A stretch of 64,000 nucleotides of DNA from Leptospiraceae bacterium (GTDB lineage Bacteria; Spirochaetota; Leptospiria; Leptospirales; Leptospiraceae), in assembly GCA_024233835.1 (NCBI GenBank), contig JACKPC010000002.1:581001-645000 (forward strand), written 5' to 3'. The translations under genes were made by a program, and so were the position numbers. Under the pieces are notes generated by a model that saw nothing but the letters and a program-made list of their open reading frames with translations, was not told the origin of the DNA and did no database searches. The first letter of the stretch is position 1. Each line of letters starts with the position of its first letter. Shown in pieces: positions 34,791 through 42,759 of this stretch.

Positions 34791-36517
34791 AAGCTACCCT
34801 CCTTAATCGAATTTACTATGTGTTCTGAAATATAGGATTTATACTCAAACCCCTTATCCTGATAATTAAAAATCTCTTCGGATACTTTTAACAGGGATTT
34901 AGGGATTCTTTGTTTCATTAAATTCATATCATTTATAAAGGTCTGAATATCATATACAGGTGAAAGATATTCTACTACAAGTTTTTTAAAACCGAGTTTT
35001 TCTTTTATATTGCTAATTAAATCCTGTAAAGGTAAAATTCCATCTAACATACCCTTCTCGTGAAAATCCTTACCTGTAAATACCCTTCCTTCAGCCAATT
35101 CAAAAAGTTCTTCTTTTGTCTTAGACCTTGATCGCATCACCCTGCTATAAAAAATATTTTTATTTCTCTCAATTTCATCAATTACGAATTTTTTACTTTT
35201 AGGGCTAAGCTTACCATATTCTGAAAATACATCTCTCAGTGGATAAAATCCGAGCCTGTCTTTACTGATTCCTAATTTCTGATATAAACCTTTGAAGTTC
35301 GGTCTAACCATTACTGTCCCGATAGAACCGGTAATACAAAATGGATTGGAATAGATCTGATTACAGGCTGCTGCTATATAGTAGCCCCCGGACGCAGAAG
35401 CATTTTGAAAATAGGCACAGGTAAGTTTTGTGGCTGCCAGCTTAGCAATCTCTCTATAAATTAATTCTGAGGCAAAAGCGGAACCACCTCCGGAATCGAT
35501 TTCAACAATAACAGCCTTAACCGAATCATCCTCCCTGATTTCTCTGATTAAACGTCTGAGTGAGTAAGCCTGGATCGAACCTGCTTTTATATTTCCTTCT
35601 TCTTTCTTTCCCGTAACAATGTTTCCTTTCAAAGGAAGTACGAGCAGCTTTTCCTTTTTGGGTGGAAAAACAGAAAAAGATTGAAATTTTTTTAATCGCT
35701 TTAGTTGCTTCATGCTTAAATTTCTATACTGAGGTTCATCATCCTCTTCGTCACTTCCATACTCAGGAAAAAGATAGTTGAATACATACATTTCATCATC
35801 AAATAATCTCTGAAAGAAACCCAGTTTTTTCAATTTTTCCGAACTGAGTATAGGTGTTTTTAATATTTCAGGATCGATTTGGGTATTTTGATAAAATGTC
35901 TGCTCTATCTGCAAGCGCAGAGAAGAAATTAAGTTATTCAGATTTTCTTTGGATTCTTTAGAAAAACCTTTTCGTGTAAAAATTTCTGCAAAGGATTTAT
36001 ATTTACCGGAAGCATAATTTTCCACTTCCATTTCTAATTTTTCGGATATGAGTCCACCAAAAAAGAAGGGTTCCATAGAAGGAAGCAAAACATGAAACTC
36101 TCCGGAATCCAAACTATATCGTTCCTGGCAAAAGGATAATAAATAAAGACTTTTTAGATCTCCCTGTATGGCATAGGCCGAAAGGGTAATTCCAGTTTCC
36201 TTTAGTGTCTTTAGAACTTCGGTCACAGAATATAGCTCAGCAAAACCCATATCCAACCTATCAACAAAAATAGAAACTTTTTTAAGAGATTTCACACTTT
36301 TCAGTGATTCTAAAAGCTGCAAATATTCTAATAAGGTATAGCTTTTATCTTTCCCCTCGATTAATTGTAGGGCTGTAGTTTTTCTCACCGAACTAAACGA
36401 AGAGGGAAAAAATAGCAAAATATGCTCTCCTCTTTTTGCTTTCAAAAGAAAAATCGTTTTCCAGAAATATACCAGGCTACGAAACGGAAATAATATAAAA
36501 TTCAGAAAATAGCGCAA
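34787..36517 (-). CDS. sppA: Signal peptide peptidase SppA-like (S49) protease
   Basis: A 576-residue membrane-associated protease with an N-terminal hydrophobic stretch (2-25). It contains both halves typical of long SppA. In the N-terminal half NYASGKYKSFAEIFTRKGFS carries the likely catalytic Lys. In the C-terminal half VIVEIDSGGGSAFASELIY and NASASGGYYIAAACNQIYSN carry the catalytic Ser, followed by GSIGTV. S49 enzymes cleave leftover signal peptides and other membrane peptides. An Asp/Glu-rich insert (GSDEEDDEPQY) near residue 255 is unusual. It is first in an operon with the TPR protein. No start-site doubt: the ATG precedes the hydrophobic segment directly. Confidence 0.85.
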   Translation of the reverse strand: MRYFLNFILFPFRSLVYFWKTIFLLKAKRGEHILLFFPSSFSSVRKTTALQLIEGKDKSYTLLEYLQLLESLKSVKSLKKVSIFVDRLDMGFAELYSVTEVLKTLKETGITLSAYAIQGDLKSLYLLSFCQERYSLDSGEFHVLLPSMEPFFFGGLISEKLEMEVENYASGKYKSFAEIFTRKGFSKESKENLNNLISSLRLQIEQTFYQNTQIDPEILKTPILSSEKLKKLGFFQRLFDDEMYVFNYLFPEYGSDEEDDEPQYRNLSMKQLKRLKKFQSFSVFPPKKEKLLVLPLKGNIVTGKKEEGNIKAGSIQAYSLRRLIREIREDDSVKAVIVEIDSGGGSAFASELIYREIAKLAATKLTCAYFQNASASGGYYIAAACNQIYSNPFCITGSIGTVMVRPNFKGLYQKLGISKDRLGFYPLRDVFSEYGKLSPKSKKFVIDEIERNKNIFYSRVMRSRSKTKEELFELAEGRVFTGKDFHEKGMLDGILPLQDLISNIKEKLGFKKLVVEYLSPVYDIQTFINDMNLMKQRIPKSLLKVSEEIFNYQDKGFEYKSYISEHIVNSIKEGSF

Positions 36518-36585
36518 AAAAAGCCCCTTTTTTCAGCCAGAATTTCCCGGTACCGCATTTCTAAAAGATATTTTTAATAAAAAAA

Positions 36586-36612
36586 TTGACAAACTAAGAA
36601 TAGGAATATAGA
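36586..36612 (+). promoter_or_regulatory. Probable promoter for the gene at 36632
   Basis: TTGACA (36586-36591) is perfect; the -10 is either TATAGA (15-base spacer) or TAGAAA (17-base spacer). The ATG follows about 20 bases later with no ribosome site, so the transcript may be nearly leaderless. Confidence 0.45.
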
Positions 36613-36631
36613 AATTTTTGATAAACATACT

Positions 36632-37426
36632 ATGGATAATGCAATGGAATCTTACTCAGAAGATGAAATCAAACAGGGAATACAAGAAGGAAAAGCACTC
36701 GAATTTCGATGCTATACCATTACGGAGGCTGTTAGTAAAAATCTTGAGACCAGTATGAAAATTCTTCTGGATTTCTACAAACATGAAGATTTATTTCCCT
36801 CCATTTATGGTGTTATCCAGGAATTGATGAAATGGTCGATTGTAGCGAACATGCGATACCTGTATTTTAAAAAGCACGGACTGGATCTGGAACATGCCAG
36901 GGAAGTTATGGATAATGAATCCCGCTTTCAAAAAACCATTCATATCGAAAATATAGATGAATACAGACAGGAACTGAAGGCCAACGAAATGTTCGTCCGT
37001 TGTAAAATCAGTCATAATGATAATGGTTTGAACGCTGAGGTTTTCAACCATGCCGAAGCCGGAGTTAGCCAGGAGCGCTATCTAAGAGATTACCTGAAAA
37101 AAGCCATGAAATACAGTGATATAATGGAATATTTCCATGATCACCCGGAAGATACGGATGGAATGGGTATGGGTCTTGCTTTTTCTATCATTCTTTTAAA
37201 AGAATCGGGTCTCAGACCGGAGCTCATGAGGCTCGGACAGGCCGATGGAGGTGGGGGCTATTCGAGAATCGAAATTCCTTTCAATGAACAATATATCAGT
37301 ATTCGAGATAGAATTTTAAAAGGTGAATCCGTAGTTCCATTTGAAAAGAAAACGCTGGTTCCACCCGAATATGAAGAAGAATTGAAAATCAGGCTCCTCG
37401 AGATTCAAAAGGAACAGAGTGTTTAA
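36632..37426 (+). CDS. Hypothetical protein with GHKL ATPase-like C-terminal motif
   Basis: A 264-residue soluble protein. The N-terminal half is helical. The middle contains EMFVRCKISHNDNGLNAEVFNHAEA, reminiscent of an ATPase-domain strand pair, and DTDGMGMGLAFSIILLKESG resembles the G-box of histidine-kinase-like ATPases, followed by YSRIEIPF. The conserved Asn of a classic N-box is not obvious, so this may be a degenerate or atypical anti-sigma or signalling ATPase. The C-terminal 40 residues are charged. It overlaps the convergent membrane-protein gene by 38 bases. Function is uncertain. Confidence 0.6.
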   Translation: MDNAMESYSEDEIKQGIQEGKALEFRCYTITEAVSKNLETSMKILLDFYKHEDLFPSIYGVIQELMKWSIVANMRYLYFKKHGLDLEHAREVMDNESRFQKTIHIENIDEYRQELKANEMFVRCKISHNDNGLNAEVFNHAEAGVSQERYLRDYLKKAMKYSDIMEYFHDHPEDTDGMGMGLAFSIILLKESGLRPELMRLGQADGGGGYSRIEIPFNEQYISIRDRILKGESVVPFEKKTLVPPEYEEELKIRLLEIQKEQSV

Positions 37427-38102
37427 GTTCAAACAAAAGATAAATCCATAAAAACAAAAATTCAATAGCTACCATGAAACCCAGTAGTTCATTGAAAAAA
37501 GAACGTTCAAATACGATAAAGAGAAAAAGAACAAAAGAAAAAACTCCATTCCACTTTAGCACAAGAATCGGGATGGATTTTTTTTTGTACTGATCAAAAA
37601 AAAGAAATGAAAAGGCTGCAAAGAGTAAGGTAAGGCTCCCCCACTTCAGATGAGTAAAAATTTTTAAATATTCAAGTGCAGGTTTCATGTCTCCCTGCTT
37701 TCGGAAGGCAGAACTCAAACCCAAAAGCTGAAGATTTTCTAAAAAATCAAAGATAAGAGTAAAAAAGGGTAAAATGCCTAAAAAAATCACTTTCCTGGCT
37801 GCTCCCAGCTTCAACCTATAGTAAATAATGAAAAACAAAAAGGAATTGTAAACCAGCATAAATAGAAAATCAAGCTGGTTTCCTCTATCCATATCAGAAA
37901 TGAATGGATCTCCATTTTCAAAAAACAGTTTTACTTCTTTTTCTGTATGGATAAACTCGAAGTAAAGAATAGGCGTTTTAAAACCCGAAGCCATATTCTT
38001 TGCTTTTTGAGGGAATATAAACAAAAGGGCTACGCTTAAAAGAACTAAGAATAGCCCATTTACAACGGAAAGTTTAAGAATGAAATTCCGGTTCTTATGC
38101 AC
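37389..38102 (-). CDS. Hypothetical integral membrane protein
   Basis: A polytopic membrane protein of 237 residues if the GTG at 38100-38102 is used; a longer frame to 38180 exists but runs deep into the upstream gene. About six hydrophobic segments are visible, at the N-terminus (LSVVNGLFLVLLSVALLFIF), near the middle (LFMLVYNSFLFFIIYY and VIFLGILPFFTLIFDFLE) and at the C-terminus (VLFLFIVFERSFFNELLGFM). A charged loop EKEVKLFFENGDPF is between the first two. No family was recognised. The overlap of the start with the stop of the gene at 38095 suggests coupled translation. Confidence 0.6.
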   Translation of the reverse strand: MHKNRNFILKLSVVNGLFLVLLSVALLFIFPQKAKNMASGFKTPILYFEFIHTEKEVKLFFENGDPFISDMDRGNQLDFLFMLVYNSFLFFIIYYRLKLGAARKVIFLGILPFFTLIFDFLENLQLLGLSSAFRKQGDMKPALEYLKIFTHLKWGSLTLLFAAFSFLFFDQYKKKSIPILVLKWNGVFSFVLFLFIVFERSFFNELLGFMVAIEFLFLWIYLLFELKHSVPFESRGA

Positions 38103-38751
38103 GATGAGGGGAATAGACTCTCCTGACTTTCTCAAATTCACAGAGGCTATGAATATCTTCAAAGAAAACATCCTTATCACGAACCATCACTATGTATTCT
38201 CCACCTATCTGCTCAATCTTTAAAAAACCCGCTTCTTTCGCATCGCGAATAAAATCTATAAATTCAGAATAACTCACAAGTGCATCGTCTGAATTCAAAA
38301 ATTCATTAAACAACATACGTATGGGTTCCATTTTCTTTCTTGGATTTACAATAGGGTATCGACTGAGTATCATAAAACCTTCTTCAAGAGATTTTAAATC
38401 GATTACCCTGGGGAATATACCGGTTGCTAAATAATGTTCTTTCATACTTAAGGATAGAAACCACTTTTTCAGACTATCGTTATCTGATACAGAAGGAAAA
38501 AGATTGCTCGCATGTATTTTTACTTCATAGGACCACTCATTATGATCCGGTTGGAAAATATCATAGACCTCCATGGTCTGTAACTCACCTTTCGAATTTT
38601 TATATATATACAATTCTGAAAGTCTCATGTTTTTTCCGTAATCGAGGTATTTACTATACCTTTTTATAATTTCATGATAAACAGGAACCAAATCGATATT
38701 ATCAAACATTTTGCAAAACTCCCCTATTGTAGTTAGCATTTTTAGAATCAT
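38095..38751 (-). CDS. Hypothetical cytoplasmic protein
   Basis: A protein of 218 residues, or 204 if it starts at the internal Met at 38709 (MFDNIDLVPVYHE). No signal peptide or membrane helix. It has an alpha/beta composition with a strand-rich part (LSELYIYKNSKGELQTMEVY) and a C-terminal part with LKIEQIGGEYIVMVRDKDVF. No known motif was recognised. It precedes, and slightly overlaps, the membrane-protein gene on the same strand, so the two are likely an operon. Confidence 0.55.
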   Translation of the reverse strand: MILKMLTTIGEFCKMFDNIDLVPVYHEIIKRYSKYLDYGKNMRLSELYIYKNSKGELQTMEVYDIFQPDHNEWSYEVKIHASNLFPSVSDNDSLKKWFLSLSMKEHYLATGIFPRVIDLKSLEEGFMILSRYPIVNPRKKMEPIRMLFNEFLNSDDALVSYSEFIDFIRDAKEAGFLKIEQIGGEYIVMVRDKDVFFEDIHSLCEFEKVRRVYSPHRA

Positions 38752-38917
38752 TATAAAATGCTAAACTTTGGCACTTTTTCCAAATATATTAATTTTTCCT
38801 AAAAGCGGCAAGAAAAAAATTGTTAAATATTATTTTTTTTATGTTACTTTTCCAATTCCTATCCGTTTCCTCTCCTATGTATAGGACGATTTCAAAACGC
38901 GTTTTCTTTCAATTTTA

Positions 38918-38947
38918 TTGACATATCTATCAAGAGATGTTTATAAA
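38918..38947 (+). promoter_or_regulatory. Probable promoter for maf
   Basis: TTGACA (38918-38923), an 18-base spacer and TATAAA (38942-38947) lie about 100 bases before the maf start. It is the best sigma-70-like site in the 38.76-39.05 kb gap, which holds no other convincing gene. Confidence 0.5.
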
Positions 38948-39048
38948 ACCTCTTTTTTCTAAAAGAAAAGTGGGTAATGATATAGCTTTCCTGCGCCGGC
39001 ACTATCTAAACAATAAAGCCTGGACGGATATATCCCGAAAATCCGTAT

Positions 39049-39609
39049 ATGCTTATCTTAAAATCTAAGTCACCAAGAAGAATGGAAATTCTCAAGAGCC
39101 TGGGCTTTCAATTCCTGGTTGAACCTTCCCTCTACCCGGAAGAACAATTACGAGGAGAAGCCGTTTTTGATTATTTAAAACGGGTTACTCTGGGTAAATT
39201 AGAAATGAAATCCAACAAACCGGGAAACACATACCTTTCTTCAGATACTATCGTTGTCTACAATCAACAAATACTACAGAAACCTCTCGGTCCGGAAGAA
39301 GCCTTCCAGATGCTAAAGCTACTTTCCGGTAATATTCATTCCGTTTATTCGGGTCTGGGAATTCGAACGGAGGAAGATGAAATTTTTTATGAATATGATA
39401 AAACAGATGTTTATTTTAAACCCTGGACTAACGAAGAAATCAATTACTATGTAGAAAATTACAGGCCTTTTGACAAAGCAGGTGCTTATGGAATACAGGA
39501 CAGGGAATCACCTGTAGGAAAATATGAGGGTTCTTACATGAATGTTGTAGGCTTTCCTCTAAGAAAGTTTTTTTTGTTTATAGAAAAATTATCCAAATAT
39601 ATTGATTAA
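39049..39609 (+). CDS. maf: Maf-family nucleoside triphosphate pyrophosphatase
   Basis: A 186-residue house-cleaning enzyme. The N-terminus LILKSKSPRRMEILKSLGF is the Maf signature (S-x-S-P-R-R). LSSDTIVVYNQQILQKPLGP holds the conserved metal-binding Asp, and FDKAGAYGIQDRESP is the family's C-terminal motif. Maf proteins hydrolyse modified or canonical nucleotides and affect septum formation. The gene begins at the first ATG that retains the signature. It precedes the DNA polymerase III delta gene in the same direction with a 167-base gap. Confidence 0.9.
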   Translation: MLILKSKSPRRMEILKSLGFQFLVEPSLYPEEQLRGEAVFDYLKRVTLGKLEMKSNKPGNTYLSSDTIVVYNQQILQKPLGPEEAFQMLKLLSGNIHSVYSGLGIRTEEDEIFYEYDKTDVYFKPWTNEEINYYVENYRPFDKAGAYGIQDRESPVGKYEGSYMNVVGFPLRKFFLFIEKLSKYID

Positions 39610-39776
39610 ACTATTATATCCAGAATTACGCCCTTCTTAAAAGCCGGGAGTATTTCTTTAATCGCCGGCTCCCCGAAAAAAATGAGGGCCTATCCTACCC
39701 TTTTGATATTTTTTGAACACCAACAGAAATTCTCATACAATTTTTCCCGGCATTTTTTATTTTGGATAAAAGAATC

Positions 39777-40862
39777 ATGGCACAGAAGATTGAAATCAGC
39801 CAATACAAAAATTACCTTGAATTCAGAGAAAAGGCAAAAACAGACTTACCTAACCTGATGATTTATTGCTCACTTGATTCCTATGAGTTTGATATTCTCG
39901 CAGACCATTACAGGGAGATTTTAAAAAGCAAGGGAGAAGCCTTTGAGGTAGCCATTTTTGTTTCAGAACCCGGGGATTTGGAAAAGATGTTTTCTGAAGT
40001 TTTTAATCTGAGTATGTTTAGCAGTTTGAAATTAATCATTATTAAATCGGGTTCAGACTTCTTTAAGCCCCTACTTCTTGCAAAAGGTAAAGCCCTGTAT
40101 GATAATTTCAAACGAAGTATCCCCGAACTTTCTGAGAAAGTCTATCTTCTCATTCACTATGACGATAAAGATATTCCTTCCAAATTATTATCTATGTTTC
40201 AACACAAATTGGGCCTTCTTAAAAACAGGAACTTTTATCCGAATGAAAAAAAAGCAGCCTTAGAAAGTATTTTAAAGTTTGAGAAAATCACTTTAGATCC
40301 GGCAGCCAGCGATGAGTTTATCCACCGCATTCCTCCCAACACCGGTTCTTACTTAAAAAATATTCAAAAATTAAAACTCTTATTAAATAAAAAAGAATAC
40401 ACACTAGAAGATATAGAAGAAGCTCTATTTGGAAACGTTGATTTTAATCCTTTTCATATCACTGACTTATTTTTTTCAGGTGATAAAAGAGAATTTTTTC
40501 GGGAGTTAGCTAAATTGAAAAAAAGTGAAGAGAGTATGATGAACACTCTTTCTCTTCTAAATGCTTTACTTCATCGGGCAGATGAATTAAGAAAATCTAA
40601 AATTGCTTTTACAAGGATTAAAGACAATGATGATAAGCTTTTTGAAGTTCTGGGTATGTCCTCATACTCCGATAAACGAAAATACTTTATGAAAAATAAA
40701 TTAAGAAAAGAATTATCTATGTTTAATGATTTCATACTCTCCTTCATTTATGATAGCCTGATAGAGTTAAATATACGGGTGAAAAGTAGTTCCAATAAAG
40801 CTGATACCCAAATTCTTATGCAAGAAAAATTTCAGAAGTTTTTCTTACTGCTACGATCCTGA
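39777..40862 (+). CDS. holA: DNA polymerase III subunit delta
   Basis: A 361-residue protein from the ATG at 39777; a TTG 15 bases upstream in frame is less likely. The order fits delta of the clamp loader: an N-terminal alpha/beta domain with LPNLMIYCSLDSYEFDILADHYRE, the clamp-binding region including FNLSMFSSLKLIIIKSG, the helical linker with DPAASDEFIHRIPPNTGSYL, and a C-terminal collar domain. As usual for delta it lacks a P-loop. It loads the sliding clamp during replication. Similarity is moderate and the assignment rests on overall pattern. Confidence 0.75.
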   Translation: MAQKIEISQYKNYLEFREKAKTDLPNLMIYCSLDSYEFDILADHYREILKSKGEAFEVAIFVSEPGDLEKMFSEVFNLSMFSSLKLIIIKSGSDFFKPLLLAKGKALYDNFKRSIPELSEKVYLLIHYDDKDIPSKLLSMFQHKLGLLKNRNFYPNEKKAALESILKFEKITLDPAASDEFIHRIPPNTGSYLKNIQKLKLLLNKKEYTLEDIEEALFGNVDFNPFHITDLFFSGDKREFFRELAKLKKSEESMMNTLSLLNALLHRADELRKSKIAFTRIKDNDDKLFEVLGMSSYSDKRKYFMKNKLRKELSMFNDFILSFIYDSLIELNIRVKSSSNKADTQILMQEKFQKFFLLLRS

Positions 40863-40866
40863 AGCA

Positions 40867-40889
40867 AGGGGCTTTTTTAGAAAACCCCT
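40867..40889. terminator. Weak bidirectional terminator-like hairpin
   Basis: AGGGG and CCCCT arms with inner TTTT/AAAA pairing lie between the convergent holA and GH15 genes. No long T-tract follows on either strand, so strength is doubtful. Confidence 0.35.
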
Positions 40890-40899
40890 ATATTACATT

Positions 40900-42759
40900 T
40901 CATTTTACAGTCAGTCGTGAATTATTATTCCTGAAAGAAGCAGAATCTATTTTCCAGGCTGCATTCACAAGACCGAGATGACTAAATCCCTGAGGATAAT
41001 TTCCCAGCATTTCCTGGGTTTCAGGATGAATTTCCTCTCCCAATAAACCCATAGGACTTGCCATACCAATTAAGGATTCAAAAAGTTTTCTTGCATTTTG
41101 CAGATCATCGGACATCGCATATAGATCTACCAACCAAAAGGAAGGTAAGAGAAAGGCTCCTTCTTTGCCACCAACCCCATCATCACTGAGATAACGATAA
41201 AGTAAGGGAAGTTCTCCGGAAACCAGATGTTTTATTATCGCATCTAAACTGGATTGAAACTGGGAATCTTTTACATCAATAAATCCTACTTCAGGCATTA
41301 CTAATATAGATGCATCTAAATCAGAAGAACCATAGTAAGAGGTAAAAGCTTTTAACCAGGGGTTCCAGGCTCTTGCCAGTACCTCTTTTTGAATTTCATT
41401 CCTTACCTCTTCCCATTTTTCAATAGGTGCCGGAATTCGCAGCTTCTTAGCTATTTTAATTCCCCTATCCATAGCCACCCAGGCCCATACTTTGGAATAG
41501 GTGTGATGCTTGGGTTCAGAGCGGACTTCCCAGATACCCGAATCCGGCTTCTGCCAATTTTTCCTGACAAACTCTACCAGGTATTGTAGCTTTTCCCATT
41601 CGGTTATAGTTATAATTCCTCCCATTTCATTATATAAATGAGCAGCATCTAATAGACTTCCATAAATATCCAACTGCAATTGCTCAACAGCTCCATTTCC
41701 GATTCGAACCGGTCTTGAATCCATATACCCCCTGAGAGGGAGCTCTGTTTCGGGTAAGCTTTTTTCACCTCGAATTCCATACATCACTTTAAGAAGACCA
41801 TCTTTTTCATCTATATCAGATTCTACAAATTGTTGCAGAATCCAATCAAAATAATTTATCCCCTCTTCCATAAACCCGCTTCGAAATAAAGCTCGCAAGA
41901 TAAATGCAGAGTCTCTGACCCAGGAATACCGGTAATCCCAATTTCTGGAATGACCTATCCATTCCGGTAAAGAAGTAGTGGGTGCTGCCACAATAGCTCC
42001 GGTAGGCTCATATATTAGCAGTTTCAAAATAAGTAAACTTCTCTCTACCTGCTCCTGGTATCGACCGTAATACTTTAAATTCCCTATCCAATCCTGCCAG
42101 AATTTTCTCACTCTCCTGAGCTGACGTAAGGTTTCGTAACTGGCTACCGGATGCGTAGTCCTTGCTCCCCAATCTGCAACAAAAGGAGTTTCTTCTCCGG
42201 CTGATATAGTAAACCTGGCAGTCGCTGAATTTTCTTTAACTTGCATTTTAATCTCAGTTAATAGGGTGATTGAATACTCTTCATCCTTATCATAGGCTCT
42301 AAGCCCCCAATCACTTAACTCAAATTCCGGAAGCTTACGCCCGTAATCAAACCTCGGTGCAAATAGTAATTCAAGTTCTACTTTTCCACTTATGCATTCT
42401 ACATACCTATGAATTTCTGCTGTTGGTACTTTACGATTTGGAATATAGGGCATAAAGTTACGGATTCTTACTACACCCGTTTTAGTTCTAAATTCTGTAA
42501 CAATAATATTGGTTCGTGTTTCATATTTTTGCAAAGCCTTATATTCCAATACAGGACGAATGTAATATCTACCAGCTTTCGGATCTAAAATGGAAGCAAA
42601 TACCGAGGGGCTATCAAAATCCGGTAAACAGGCCCAATCTATAGAACCATCCGAGCCTACCAGAATAGCAGTTCTTTTATCCCCTATTAAACCATAAGCT
42701 TCTAAAGGTTTATAATCTTTCTCATTATTCGGATCGTAATCTACACTTGTTTCTTTCAT
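40900..42759 (-). CDS. Glycoside hydrolase family 15 protein (trehalase/glucoamylase-like)
   Basis: A 619-residue cytoplasmic enzyme. The N-terminus AYGLIGDKRTAILVGSDGSIDWACLPDFDS is the beginning typical of bacterial GH15 proteins. The (alpha/alpha)6 barrel has GHSRNWDYRYSWVRDSAFIL, a substrate-binding segment conserved in glucoamylase-like and trehalase members, and later LLGEEIHPETQEMLGNYPQGF with the likely catalytic acid. Family members cleave alpha-glucosidic bonds; several act on trehalose. It follows the trehalose synthesis gene with a one-base overlap, so an involvement in trehalose turnover is likely. Confidence 0.85.
   Translation of the reverse strand: MKETSVDYDPNNEKDYKPLEAYGLIGDKRTAILVGSDGSIDWACLPDFDSPSVFASILDPKAGRYYIRPVLEYKALQKYETRTNIIVTEFRTKTGVVRIRNFMPYIPNRKVPTAEIHRYVECISGKVELELLFAPRFDYGRKLPEFELSDWGLRAYDKDEEYSITLLTEIKMQVKENSATARFTISAGEETPFVADWGARTTHPVASYETLRQLRRVRKFWQDWIGNLKYYGRYQEQVERSLLILKLLIYEPTGAIVAAPTTSLPEWIGHSRNWDYRYSWVRDSAFILRALFRSGFMEEGINYFDWILQQFVESDIDEKDGLLKVMYGIRGEKSLPETELPLRGYMDSRPVRIGNGAVEQLQLDIYGSLLDAAHLYNEMGGIITITEWEKLQYLVEFVRKNWQKPDSGIWEVRSEPKHHTYSKVWAWVAMDRGIKIAKKLRIPAPIEKWEEVRNEIQKEVLARAWNPWLKAFTSYYGSSDLDASILVMPEVGFIDVKDSQFQSSLDAIIKHLVSGELPLLYRYLSDDGVGGKEGAFLLPSFWLVDLYAMSDDLQNARKLFESLIGMASPMGLLGEEIHPETQEMLGNYPQGFSHLGLVNAAWKIDSASFRNNNSRLTVK

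Noticed and set aside
38937..39068. A 43-codon ORF just before maf (MFIKPLFSKRKVGND...)
   Set aside because: It begins inside the predicted maf promoter, between its -35 and -10, so it would not be on that transcript, and it overlaps maf by 20 bases. Only a weak ribosome site is present.
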